IMG/VR virus record: IMGVR_UViG_3300047121_000648 | Location: 1-34,404 of that record | Reading direction: 5' to 3' (one strand) | DNA: 34,404 nt | Source of the DNA: a virus | In this document: positions 21,584 through 29,080 of the stretch, one piece after another | How the letters are laid out: each line of letters starts with the position of its first letter | Numbering within the stretch: position 1 is the first letter of the stretch | Notes under the pieces: model-generated | What the model was told of the DNA's origin: nothing | Seen by the model: only the letters and a program-made list of their open reading frames with translations | The model's database searches: none | Made by a program: the position numbers and the translations under genes

Positions 21584-22275
21584 AGCAACTCCCCCAATCC
21601 TTGGATCGTGACCTTGAGGTTCAAGGAGCAATCCGATCCGAAGTACCCCCCCGCATCTCGAATTGCTTGGGTAGCAGCCTGATAAGCGGTTTCGTACATC
21701 TGTTCGATCGCGAAATGCTGGCGCTGCATGCTCAAAGAAAACTTCTTCGTAAGCGACTCCACTTGCTCGCTCAAAGCCTTCCGGGAAGCCTCGAAGGCAA
21801 GGGCTTGGGTATCCGCTTCGTCTTTCAAACGCCGATATGCCTTGCGCATGGGTTCGTATTCCGCATGCGCCTTCTTTTCATAGCTCAAGGCTTCATCCCG
21901 CTGAAGACGCGCTTGGTCCCTCTCCGTGCGAGCTTGGTCCCTCTCCGCACGGGCTGCGTCCACAAGCCTCGCATTTTCGGTGCACTGTTTTTTCCAGCTT
22001 TCTTGGGAAGACCAAGCTTCCGCTAAAGCCGCGCGCGCTAGGTCTCTCTCCGTAAAAGCTGCGTCGCGTTCTTTACACGAAGCCTTTAGCGCGTTCTTCT
22101 CCACTACCCATTGAACCTTTTCTTGCAGAAGGCCCAAGTACTTTGCATGTGCTTCGTTTAGCTCTACTTCGAGAGAGCGGGACCTAGCCGCAAGCTGCAA
22201 AGATTCTTCCCGGGCTTCGTCTCGCTCCGCTTTCAAACCCCTGATGAAAGTCCGATCCGCTTCGTCCAAAGTCAT
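21580..22275 (-). CDS. Long coiled-coil protein
   Basis: 231 aa, nearly all heptad-type helix: 'LKAERDEAREESLQLAARSRSLEVEL', 'RAERDQARTERDQARLQRDEALSYEKK', with an 11-residue-like RDQARTE repeat. A short globular end 'GGYFGSDCSLNLKVTIQGLG' follows. Possibly a structural or scaffolding protein; unknown. ATGA overlap with the zinc-finger gene upstream. Confidence 0.7.
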   Translation of the reverse strand: MTLDEADRTFIRGLKAERDEAREESLQLAARSRSLEVELNEAHAKYLGLLQEKVQWVVEKNALKASCKERDAAFTERDLARAALAEAWSSQESWKKQCTENARLVDAARAERDQARTERDQARLQRDEALSYEKKAHAEYEPMRKAYRRLKDEADTQALAFEASRKALSEQVESLTKKFSLSMQRQHFAIEQMYETAYQAATQAIRDAGGYFGSDCSLNLKVTIQGLGELL

Positions 22276-22448
22276 CGAAAGAACTTCCTTGCAGCCGAAA
22301 AAAGAACGTCATCCGGTGCGCCCCGGCGCAGCGCATCGGATGAGAGCACTCGAGTGCTCTTGAGGAATTCGCGCCAACAATTGAGGCACGCAACCACAGG
22401 GCCGTAAGCCCTGCAGCGATCCGCATCTCCGCAGCGCTCACAAGTCAC
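22272..22448 (-). CDS. 58-aa zinc-ribbon-like protein
   Basis: GTG start: MTCERCGDADRCRAYG, then 'VACLNCWREFLKSTRVL', giving CxxC and CxxC (residues 3/6 and 20/23). The tail is helical ('DVLFSAARKFFR'). ATGA overlap with the coiled-coil gene. First gene after the capsid terminator; the start lies 4 nt after the second copy of the 29-bp element. Confidence 0.7.
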   Translation of the reverse strand: MTCERCGDADRCRAYGPVVACLNCWREFLKSTRVLSSDALRRGAPDDVLFSAARKFFR

Positions 22449-22452
22449 GCAC

Positions 22453-22481
22453 GAGACTAGTAGCGAAGTGTCAAAACCAAG
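22453..22481 (-). promoter_or_regulatory. 29-bp repeated start-proximal element, copy 2
   Basis: Matches 6267-6295 at 25 of 29 positions. Coding strand: TTTTGACACTTCGC-TA-CTAGTCTC, then GTGC and GTG 22448 (sharing bases). TAGTCT is at 22454-22459, 5 nt before the start. A strong terminator sits immediately upstream. Confidence 0.55.
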
Positions 22482-22488
22482 GAAAAAA

Positions 22489-22510
22489 GAAAGCCCCGTT
22501 AGGGGCTTTC
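22489..22510 (-). terminator. Terminator after the major capsid gene
   Basis: GAAAGCCCC-TAAC-GGGGCTTTC followed on the minus strand by TTTTTT. Nine-base-pair stem. Ends the protease-cement-capsid operon; the next promoter element follows at once. Confidence 0.88.
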
Positions 22511-22517
22511 TTTACGT

Positions 22518-23492
22518 TCAGGCCTCGGTGCCGTCCATGTAGGCTACACCCTTCGGCTGATGCAGCTTCCAACCGCCCCAACGTGCATGACAGGGGACAA
22601 GGAAGCGCAAGCCGTCTTGCTGGGGCGCGAATTGCTCGAAGTCCTGCGGAAGCACGGCTTCCAAGACCTCCGGGCGATTGTCCAAGAGCATCAAACGGCC
22701 CTTGCTCGAAGCGCCCGCAGTGTCGAGACGCGGCGCGTGGATGATCCGGGAAAGGCCCTTGACGCCACCCAGGATAAACTCTTCCAACGTGGTGCGAGGC
22801 GAACCTCCCGAGCCGGGCAGATACGTGTAACGCAGCTTCTTGTACGCCTTCGTCGGAGCAAGAAGCACCGAGCCCTCGCACTCGCCCTTGGTCTGCTCGA
22901 AGATCGCTTCGGCCATCTTCGTAACGTCTGCAAGCATTTCGGTACCGTCAGTCGTCGCGTTCTCCCAATCGCCCACCACGGGGGTAACCGCGATGATGTT
23001 CGACAGGGCTTTCAGGCCCGTGAAACCGTAGGTCGCATCGCCATTGAAGGCAACGTCATCAAGCTTCCGCTCAATGACATCGCGAGCAATCATCGCCTTG
23101 CGGGCCGAGAGGTCCAAGCCGGTCTGCGCAGCGCGGCGCATGTCCTGAATCGTATAGGCGTACGAATCGCCGATCGATTTCACAACACCGGAGAATTCCT
23201 TGCCCTGGATTTCGATGCTCGGGAAGTCCTTAGCGGCGTAGCCGTCAACGAACTTAGCCTCACCGAAGCTTTCGATCTCGCGGAAGGTGTGCGCCTCATC
23301 GGCGTTGCTCACTTCCCGATTGATCGGTGCGAACTGCCGCCAAACCGACGCGGTCTTTTTGACCTCGTAGACCTGGGTAAAGACGTGCTCGAGCTGTCGC
23401 GCAAACATCGCGGTTTCGTTCGCGTCCGCGCGCCCCTCAAGGCGGATCATCGCAGCCGTGATAACGCCCAACATATCGAAACGTTTATGCAT
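22518..23492 (-). CDS. Major capsid protein (DUF2184-like, HK97 fold)
   Basis: 324 aa. 'FARQLEHVFTQVYEVKKTASVWRQFAPINREVSNADEAHTF', 'DYSYAYTIQDMRRAAQTGLDLSARKAMIARDVIERKLDDVAFNG'-type E-loop/spine pattern, 'EGSVLLAPTKAYKKL' and the closing 'GLRFLVPCHARWGGWKLHQPKGVAYMDG' all fit the DUF2184 capsid family. Expected position: after protease and cement genes, ahead of neck genes. About 75 nt separate it from the cement gene; no clear Shine-Dalgarno sequence. Confidence 0.88.
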   Translation of the reverse strand: MHKRFDMLGVITAAMIRLEGRADANETAMFARQLEHVFTQVYEVKKTASVWRQFAPINREVSNADEAHTFREIESFGEAKFVDGYAAKDFPSIEIQGKEFSGVVKSIGDSYAYTIQDMRRAAQTGLDLSARKAMIARDVIERKLDDVAFNGDATYGFTGLKALSNIIAVTPVVGDWENATTDGTEMLADVTKMAEAIFEQTKGECEGSVLLAPTKAYKKLRYTYLPGSGGSPRTTLEEFILGGVKGLSRIIHAPRLDTAGASSKGRLMLLDNRPEVLEAVLPQDFEQFAPQQDGLRFLVPCHARWGGWKLHQPKGVAYMDGTEA

Positions 23493-23566
23493 GTCTTTGT
23501 ACCTACGGACTACAGAACCCCAGGCATCCCTGGTAAAAACAGACGGTTTAGGTTGGAAGGGACCGC

Positions 23567-24040
23567 TTACGCGGGGAAGTTCAGTTCCACCAAGCCCAGG
23601 CCCGAGGGGCCGGCCTTGACGAACATGAGGCCCTCTCGGGCGGAGATCTCAGAGCCCGCAGTGGTGCTCGTGTTGGTCGTAGTGAGCTTCCCGCGATCGG
23701 TCGCGGTAGTGCTCGAGTGGTTCACGTTCGCGGCCACAAGCTCGCCCGGGGCCGAACCCGTGATCTGCGCATAGACACGACCCTTGCGCATGATCGTAAC
23801 CATTGCTCCAGCGGGGTAGCCCCCGGGCAGGTCCGTATCACGGTAGACAGCAATGCCGACGGGCTTCGTCAAAGACGTGCCCTGCGGAACACGGACCTTA
23901 CCGTCCGTGTGCAGCTCCACAAGCCGGCCCGCTTCGATCACCTCGGAGCTAGCGTACGAAACGAAAGAGGCCTCGCTCCAATCCGCAACCTGCCCCGCAA
24001 GGGCCGAAACGTGGTCACTCGTATAAGTAGTCTGCGGCAT
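23567..24040 (-). CDS. Capsid cement/decoration protein (gp24-like, DUF2190-like)
   Basis: 157 aa. 'VIEAGRLVELHTDGKVRVPQG', 'PVGIAVYRDTDLPGGYPAGAMVTIMRKGRVYAQI' and the closing 'GLGLVELNFPA' are the typical pattern of phage cement proteins, which lock the capsid shell after expansion. Directly before the capsid gene. Shine-Dalgarno GGGGGAG. Confidence 0.82.
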   Translation of the reverse strand: MPQTTYTSDHVSALAGQVADWSEASFVSYASSEVIEAGRLVELHTDGKVRVPQGTSLTKPVGIAVYRDTDLPGGYPAGAMVTIMRKGRVYAQITGSAPGELVAANVNHSSTTATDRGKLTTTNTSTTAGSEISAREGLMFVKAGPSGLGLVELNFPA

Positions 24041-24041
24041 G

Positions 24042-24515
24042 TCAGCTCTCCCCCAGGTACTGGGTATCGTGGCGCTTGATCATGGCAAGGCGCGCCGTCT
24101 CAATGGGATCCACTTCTTGTCCGTCGCCACGGGTAGCGCCCACTTGGAGCGCAGCGCGTGCGGCATCGGCCTTGGCCGGGTCCGGCAACAGATCGAACCG
24201 AGCACGGACGTAGTCCACACTCTTGCCCTCTCCACTAAAGGAGGCGTCCGACTTCTTGATCGCTTCGATCATGATCTCGGAATCAGACCGGCCCTTGCAA
24301 CTGACACCGTGCTGCATGGCGCGGAGCTCGAGAGAGACACGATCTGCGATCTCTTTCTCTTTAGTTGCAATTTGATTCTTTTGATCGGCGCTAAGCCCGT
24401 CCGCGCGAGCTTGGGCCTGGGCGGCATCGGCCCGCGCAGCATCGCGCTCCGCACGAAGTGTGTCCGAATCTTTTCGGAGCACGTCAATCATCTTCAAGGC
24501 TTCTTCAAGCGTCAT
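24042..24515 (-). CDS. Nested in-frame scaffold protein (internal start)
   Basis: An internal ATG at 24515 (protease residue 202) has AAGGGAAA 6 nt upstream and opens the coiled-coil 'MTLEEALKMIDVLRKDSDTL'. This would yield a 157-aa scaffold alone, as Nu3 is made inside lambda gene C. Domain boundary, start codon and Shine-Dalgarno coincide. Confidence 0.65.
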   Translation of the reverse strand: MTLEEALKMIDVLRKDSDTLRAERDAARADAAQAQARADGLSADQKNQIATKEKEIADRVSLELRAMQHGVSCKGRSDSEIMIEAIKKSDASFSGEGKSVDYVRARFDLLPDPAKADAARAALQVGATRGDGQEVDPIETARLAMIKRHDTQYLGES

Positions 24516-25118
24516 GTTGTTTCCCTTGGGCGTGTCGCCTACAGGGGGAGCATAGGCACCGTTCGGAACATGGTCTGCGAGGCCATCGAACTTGAGCGCC
24601 ACGTCATTGCCGGCCCTTCCCCAATTGCGGGGCCCAAGGCCAACATGGTTGTAACGGATATCCCGTTGCACCAAGTCGTAAGCAACGCCTTCGTATACGC
24701 CCGGGGTGTGATCTTCCCGAACCGTGTATCCGCAGGACAGCTCTACTAAGGAGTCACTCTCGACACCCTGAACAGCATCGGCCCTCTGAATGATCACGGT
24801 GCCCGCCACGAACGGCGCAGCACTTTTCGGATCTCGCACGTGCCCTACTGAAAGCTTCTCCCAATTGGAGGAGTCAACACCCGGAGGGTGCCCGATAGTT
24901 ACGGGAGCATCCGCAAGGCTCGCCAAAGAGTCTTCGTGGAAGACCTCTTCCGCCGGGCGGAGTTCGCGACGCACACCCCCCGAGGGGGTCCGATACTCCA
25001 GAACGCCCGTGCGTGTCAGATTCGCCCCAAGACGCAAACCGCCTTGGGGGGTCCGGTGCCTGGAGTCGATGCGCGAAAAATCGGTACGTGTAGCCACACC
25101 GGAAGGGTAGTGGATCAC
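24042..25118 (-). CDS. Prohead protease with C-terminal scaffold domain (DUF2213-like)
   Basis: 358 aa. The N-terminal ~200 residues have DUF2213 features: 'RTGVLEYRTPSGGVRRELRPAEEVFHEDSLASLADAPVTIGHP' (candidate catalytic His), 'GTVIIQRADAV', 'VELSCGYTV' (candidate Ser) and 'IRYNHVGLGPRNWGRAG'. Residues 202-358 are coiled-coil and acidic, a scaffold. The start is GTG at 25118, inside the first GTGATCCA repeat, with TAGGGC 6 nt upstream. First gene of the head operon. No portal or terminase gene precedes it. Confidence 0.85.
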   Translation of the reverse strand: MIHYPSGVATRTDFSRIDSRHRTPQGGLRLGANLTRTGVLEYRTPSGGVRRELRPAEEVFHEDSLASLADAPVTIGHPPGVDSSNWEKLSVGHVRDPKSAAPFVAGTVIIQRADAVQGVESDSLVELSCGYTVREDHTPGVYEGVAYDLVQRDIRYNHVGLGPRNWGRAGNDVALKFDGLADHVPNGAYAPPVGDTPKGNNMTLEEALKMIDVLRKDSDTLRAERDAARADAAQAQARADGLSADQKNQIATKEKEIADRVSLELRAMQHGVSCKGRSDSEIMIEAIKKSDASFSGEGKSVDYVRARFDLLPDPAKADAARAALQVGATRGDGQEVDPIETARLAMIKRHDTQYLGES

Positions 25119-25418
25119 TATCCGGCCCTATGTGATCCACATGTGATCCAGCGTGTTTTCCAGCTTGGATCACTTGGATCACTTGGATCACTTAGTAGTA
25201 AGAAGTTACCTGCGAACTGCATGGGTGCCGGCGCAGTGCGCAGGGGTGTCGCCGGGGGGTGCGCTCTGAAAAGGGTTTGTTGGACGATTTCATGTGATCA
25301 TGGGTGCCAAGTGATCCAAAAGCTGCCAAGTCTTTGGAATCAGTGTGTTTCCCTTGGATCACATATGTGGATCGCATGGGTGTCGGAAGTGATCCAATGG
25401 GTGCCGGGAAGTGATCCA
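25111..25418. repeat. Iteron-like cluster of GTGATCCA repeats (candidate origin)
   Basis: Ten perfect copies of GTGATCCA or its complement: 25111, 25132, 25143, 25166, 25175, 25184, 25311, 25355, 25389, 25411 (start positions). The middle three form a 9-bp tandem (TTGGATCAC x3, 25165-25191). Three copies are preceded by ATGGGTGCC/ATGGGTGTC in the same orientation. This fills the only >300-bp gap of the window, beside the primase-helicase gene, so a replication origin bound by a phage initiator is likely. Two near-copies lie at about 25293 and 25367. Confidence 0.7.
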
Positions 25419-25434
25419 AGACAGACAAAACGAG

Positions 25435-25460
25435 AAAGGGGCCCCTAAGGACCCCTTTTT
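25435..25460 (-). terminator. Terminator after the primase gene
   Basis: On the minus strand AAAGGGGTCC-TTAG-GGGCCCCTTT (one T-G pair), followed by CTCGTTTTG. On the plus strand it is followed by TTTTT, so it may work both ways. Confidence 0.78.
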
Positions 25461-25462
25461 GC

Positions 25463-27604
25463 TCACTTGAAGTTTCGCACTTCCAAGCTTGGCTGCTCTT
25501 TCTGTAGCGCCTCTGGCACTAGCCAGATCCGGGACCGGTGCCCGAGGTGCGTCCGTCGGACCTCCCTTTTGAGTCCGAGAGCTCGAAGGCACAACCCTAC
25601 CCGGCGCTGTTCGGACACGCCTTGCCTCTCGGTAGGCACACCCAAGAACTGAAGCGCCTTCGACACCAAGACCTCTTGCTTACCTGCAGCGTATTCCGCA
25701 AGGCGTTCGGTCCACGTGTCCGAAGCTTCTAGGGCTACCTCGAAGCGCGCGGTTTGCTCTTCTGCTAGCAGCCGTTCTTCTGGCGAGAGGTGTAGGGGCT
25801 CACCTGCCAGGAAAAGGTCACGAGCTGCGCCCAAGATGAGGTCCCGTCTTTCTAGGAACCATTCGATCGGGATCTCCTTTAGGACTTCGATACACCAGTA
25901 CCTTCGGTTACCCGTAGGGTCGCGCAAGATCTCTTCTTCATTGGTCGTGCCGATGAAGGCGCAACGCCGGGGGTGATCTTCGGCGTGCCGTTCATACTTC
26001 TGAGTGTATCGGTCAACGGAACGGGACGTGAACGCCTTTTGCGTTTCGATGTCGCTGCGCTTGGTGGCCACTAGTTCGGCCACTTCCACAATCAGCTTTC
26101 CGTGTAGCTGGCGGATCACGTTGTCGGACTCGAGCGCCGGCAACCCGTCGCAGAACCAAGATGCGTTCGGCACGATAGAGCGCGCAAAGGTACTTTTTCG
26201 GACCCCCTGCGCACCCGTCAGAATCAGCATTTCTTGGAACGTGATTCCAGGGACGAGAGCTCGGGCCGCAACGCCCATGAACCAGTGCTTTAGGTAGACC
26301 TCTTGGATCTCCGAACGGGAGCCAAAGAGATCGTAAGCGAGGTTGTTGAAGATCTCCGGGCCCCCCGAGGGCAGGCTGTAGATCCACTCCTTGAGCGGAT
26401 CGAACTTGTTCGCATAGCAGACGGCTTCAAGCGCATCGTATACAAGGTCTTTGCCTACCGAGATGCCCTCGTGCTCGAGCAATGCGCGCACGCTGGTAGC
26501 ATCGCTTTGTGCTAGCGCGCCGCTCTCGGCTCGCATGGCGATGGGAGGATCTACGGCCAAGGGGTGCCCTGCGAATTCATCGTATTGGAGCACGCCCTCC
26601 CATTCTCCAGAAGAGAGGTACGTGATCACGTCCGTGATACGCCCTTTGCTGATCATCGGGGAGGGCGCTAGGGAAGTAACCTCGTAGGTGTATTGGTGCC
26701 CCGGGGTCTTCGTGCGCCGAGCCTTCTTTGGCGCATCGGAAGGAGGGGGCGCCGTTACCTTCTTCGAGGCCTGCAACATGCGTTCGAGCGTCGAAGGGCG
26801 CAGCCATTGCCCCGGGGACTTCTCTCCAGAGTCCCGGGCTTCGATGAGCTTTCGCCGCAAGAGGTCTTCGGGCCAAGGGGGAAGGCAACGCGCGTTGTAG
26901 TCTTGGATCTCTTCCCAAGCCGTTTCAATGGGGAGCTCGAACGTGCGCATCAACTTGAGCGCCACGTGCCAAAGCTGTTGATCTCCGCCCTGCCCTTCGA
27001 CGCATGGGCTAGCGCTTTGGAGGAAAGCCCGAGCTTCTTCAAGTGCCTCTTGGCCCCTTGGTGTGTCGAGGGCTACCGGCTGCAGCTCGCCTTTCGCTTC
27101 CGGCTTTTTCTCTTTGCCTTGGAGTCCGGGCCACGCAAGAAGGCTTGCGGGGGCTTCGGCGATCTCTTCCGGCGCACTCTCGTCCAAGCGATAGCGCTTA
27201 CCGTTTCGGTGCATGCTTCCGGGCAGCACCACGAAACCCCCATCCCCTCGGATGTCGACATCCGGCAACAGGAGCTTGACGGAGTTTCGCACCGGGAAGC
27301 CGGGCCACTGGTAGTAGAAGTGCGCGCCACCACGGGGGGTGCGAACCGTTCGGGTAGGCGCAGGGAACTGCGCTTGGAAGGATTGAACGGCTTCGGGCGT
27401 GTCGCAATCAACGACGAAGCAGCCGCTTCGCTCGCCCGTCGCTAGACCGTAGCCGCAACCCTTCGGGCCTTTGATGTCTGTGCCTTTCGGGAGCGCTTCG
27501 GCGTTCCACGCTACCGAGGGGTGTTTGCCCGCGCGCTGGCACGCTGCGCCCTCTGAACATGTGCACTGGCCATCAACCAAGGGGAAGAGGGGGAAACGAG
27601 ACAC
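25463..27604 (-). CDS. Prim-Pol / VapE-type primase-helicase
   Basis: 713 aa. N-terminal bifunctional primase-polymerase domain: 'GLATGERSGCFVVDCDTPEAV' (metal-binding DxD at 66/68), 'RTPRGGAHFYYQWPG' and 'VDIRGDGGFVVLPGS'. The C-terminal half is VapE-like SF3/AAA+: Walker A GAQGVRKST (464-472), 'WFCDGLP', 'LIVEVAEL' (Walker B), 'ETQKAFTSRSVDRYTQKYER' and 'RRCAFIGTTNEEEILRDPTGNRRYW'. It probably opens and primes the phage origin, consistent with the adjacent repeat cluster. GTG start 6 nt after TAGCTT; operators lie upstream. Confidence 0.93.
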   Translation of the reverse strand: MSRFPLFPLVDGQCTCSEGAACQRAGKHPSVAWNAEALPKGTDIKGPKGCGYGLATGERSGCFVVDCDTPEAVQSFQAQFPAPTRTVRTPRGGAHFYYQWPGFPVRNSVKLLLPDVDIRGDGGFVVLPGSMHRNGKRYRLDESAPEEIAEAPASLLAWPGLQGKEKKPEAKGELQPVALDTPRGQEALEEARAFLQSASPCVEGQGGDQQLWHVALKLMRTFELPIETAWEEIQDYNARCLPPWPEDLLRRKLIEARDSGEKSPGQWLRPSTLERMLQASKKVTAPPPSDAPKKARRTKTPGHQYTYEVTSLAPSPMISKGRITDVITYLSSGEWEGVLQYDEFAGHPLAVDPPIAMRAESGALAQSDATSVRALLEHEGISVGKDLVYDALEAVCYANKFDPLKEWIYSLPSGGPEIFNNLAYDLFGSRSEIQEVYLKHWFMGVAARALVPGITFQEMLILTGAQGVRKSTFARSIVPNASWFCDGLPALESDNVIRQLHGKLIVEVAELVATKRSDIETQKAFTSRSVDRYTQKYERHAEDHPRRCAFIGTTNEEEILRDPTGNRRYWCIEVLKEIPIEWFLERRDLILGAARDLFLAGEPLHLSPEERLLAEEQTARFEVALEASDTWTERLAEYAAGKQEVLVSKALQFLGVPTERQGVSEQRRVGLCLRALGLKREVRRTHLGHRSRIWLVPEALQKEQPSLEVRNFK

Positions 27605-27610
27605 GGGTCG

Positions 27611-27616
27611 AAGCTA
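27611..27616 (-). promoter_or_regulatory. TAGCTT -10-like box for the primase gene
   Basis: TAGCTT, then CGACCC, then the GTG at 27604. Operator C1 (27638-27660) covers the expected -35 position. Confidence 0.45.
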
Positions 27617-27637
27617 GGCCGGCTTTGCGGAAATCGA

Positions 27638-27660
27638 CAAAGTTTCTTTTTGATACTTTT
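27638..27660. promoter_or_regulatory. Operator C1, primase side
   Basis: CAAAGTTTCT-TTT-TGATACTTTT; the arms pair at 7 of 10 positions and the right arm matches operator B at 8 of 10. Confidence 0.42.
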
Positions 27661-27668
27661 TCGTTTGC

Positions 27669-27691
27669 GCGGGTTGCAGTTTGCCACTAAT
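27669..27691. promoter_or_regulatory. Operator C2, nuclease side
   Basis: GCGGGTTGCA-GTT-TGCCACTAAT; the right arm matches the consensus TGNNACTAAT fully, the left arm keeps GTTGCA. Lies upstream of the plus-strand replication operon, 9 nt from C1. Confidence 0.48.
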
Positions 27692-27739
27692 ACATGCGTC
27701 GTCCGGGGCGGGGAGCTTCGGCGGGATTGGAGCGGAGCC

Positions 27740-29080
27740 TTGTTTTTCCCTTATTCCTACGCAGTTCCGGCGCCATCGGACCATGTGGTATCGGCTTCCC
27801 AGATTGACACTTACTTGCAGTGTGCACGCAAGTGGGGTTGGGTGTACTTGGAGGGGTTCCGGGAGCCCCCGAACGCTGCAGCTGCGCTTGGGTCTCGTGT
27901 GCATGCGCAGCTTGAGAGGTTCCTAAAGGGCGGGAACCTCACCTTTTCGCTAGGAGACGGCTCCCCCGATGAGAGCGGGGAAATAGCGCAAACCGCCGTC
28001 CCGTATCTCCCTGCGAGCTATCAAGATGTGATCGTAGAAGGCACCTTCCTCGTGCGGTCGAAGCACTCGGGTGTTTGGTACACGGGGGCGAAGGATGTCG
28101 AGATCGCTCCGTACCCCGGCGCCGGTTTGATCCACGATCATAAAACGACGGGGAACCCTCGATACGCGCATACGAAGGAAAGCTTGCCCTGGAACGTGCA
28201 AGCCCTCCTTTACTCCCAAGACTTTATGGATCGCTTCGGCGTGGATTCTGCCCCGCTTCGTTGGTTGTACATTACAACCAAAGGAGCTCGCAGGGCCTTC
28301 CCTGTCGACGTGGTGCTGTCTCGCTCTCATGTCGAGAGCTGCATGCACGTTGTCGATTCAGTGGCTCTAGAGATCGTCGAATTGAAGCGGAGAGCGCCTC
28401 CTGTGCTCGAGCTTCAGCCGAACGCAAACGCTTGTGAGGCTTATGGGGGTTGTCCGCATAGGCACCGATGCAACTTGTCACCTGTTGAAAGGCTAAGGTC
28501 CGTCATGTCGAATTCCGTTCTTGCATCTATCAAAGCGCGCAAAGAAGCCCTCGAAGCCAAAGCAGCCCAGGCCCCTGTAGCTGCGGCTGAAGAGGAGATT
28601 GCATTGGACCCGGTTCCGATCAATCCGCCGGAGAGCGCCTTGCCCCCGGCGCCCGTAGACGGAGACCCCTACGCAGGTGCCCCGGTAGCCGCTGCGCCTC
28701 AAAATTCACCCGATGAGGTAAAACCCAAAAAGGGGCGCCCGAAGAAGGTTCAAGAGGAGACGCAGGGTGCGTTGGTTGCGGGCGTGGGCGCATTCGCGTT
28801 GTACGTAGATTGCGCGCCGATTCGAGGGCGTAGCGTTGTCCCTCTGGCGGAGCTCGTTAGCAAGGCTTCCGAGATCATCAAAGAGTCCCCCGAGTGCGAG
28901 GGGGCGGAAGACTATCGGTTTATCCCGTTCGGGAAAGGGCCGGGCGTGTTGTCTCTTGCCGTCTCTCGGCTTGCGGAGAGCTGTGACGCGGTTTCGCTTT
29001 CTACGCGCACCCCCGAGGGTGCGGTTTGTCTCGCAGCGCTGGAAGCGAAAGCCGCGTATGTGGTTCGGGGGTGGGCATGA
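27740..29080 (+). CDS. PD-(D/E)XK nuclease with Cas4-like Fe-S cysteines
   Basis: 446 aa from TTG 27740, chosen because GGAGCGGAG stands upstream and the open frame further upstream covers the operators. 'SASQIDTYLQCARKWGWVYL' is the RecB/Cas4 opening with the first Cys; 'AAALGSRVHAQLERFL' follows; the active site lies around 'GAKDVEI' and 'GLIHDHKTT' (D-x-K). 'CEAYGGCPHRHRC' supplies three more cysteines for a 4Fe-4S cluster. After a Pro/Ala/Lys linker (about residues 275-345, 'KPKKGRPKKVQ') comes an extra C-terminal domain of ~95 residues of unknown fold. Likely role: end processing in phage recombination or replication. Confidence 0.86.
   Translation: MFFPYSYAVPAPSDHVVSASQIDTYLQCARKWGWVYLEGFREPPNAAAALGSRVHAQLERFLKGGNLTFSLGDGSPDESGEIAQTAVPYLPASYQDVIVEGTFLVRSKHSGVWYTGAKDVEIAPYPGAGLIHDHKTTGNPRYAHTKESLPWNVQALLYSQDFMDRFGVDSAPLRWLYITTKGARRAFPVDVVLSRSHVESCMHVVDSVALEIVELKRRAPPVLELQPNANACEAYGGCPHRHRCNLSPVERLRSVMSNSVLASIKARKEALEAKAAQAPVAAAEEEIALDPVPINPPESALPPAPVDGDPYAGAPVAAAPQNSPDEVKPKKGRPKKVQEETQGALVAGVGAFALYVDCAPIRGRSVVPLAELVSKASEIIKESPECEGAEDYRFIPFGKGPGVLSLAVSRLAESCDAVSLSTRTPEGAVCLAALEAKAAYVVRGWA

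Noticed and set aside
22560-23774. 404-codon plus-strand ORF opposite capsid and cement genes
   Set aside because: It lies fully antisense to two recognisable structural genes, crosses the gap between them, and its product has no domain pattern.
24361-24383. Sixth operator copy (TTAGTTGCA in the scaffold region)
   Set aside because: Lies inside a coding region and the second arm does not match.
25192-25428. 78-codon minus-strand ORF in the repeat cluster
   Set aside because: No ribosome binding site or start box, and the sequence consists mostly of iteron repeats.
24888-25448. 186-codon plus-strand ORF across the GTGATCCA repeats
   Set aside because: Its middle translates the repeats into low-complexity 'LGSLGSL' and it runs antisense into the protease gene; the region is better read as non-coding.
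26693-27445. 250-codon plus-strand ORF opposite the primase
   Set aside because: Antisense to the Prim-Pol domain with all its motifs on the minus strand.
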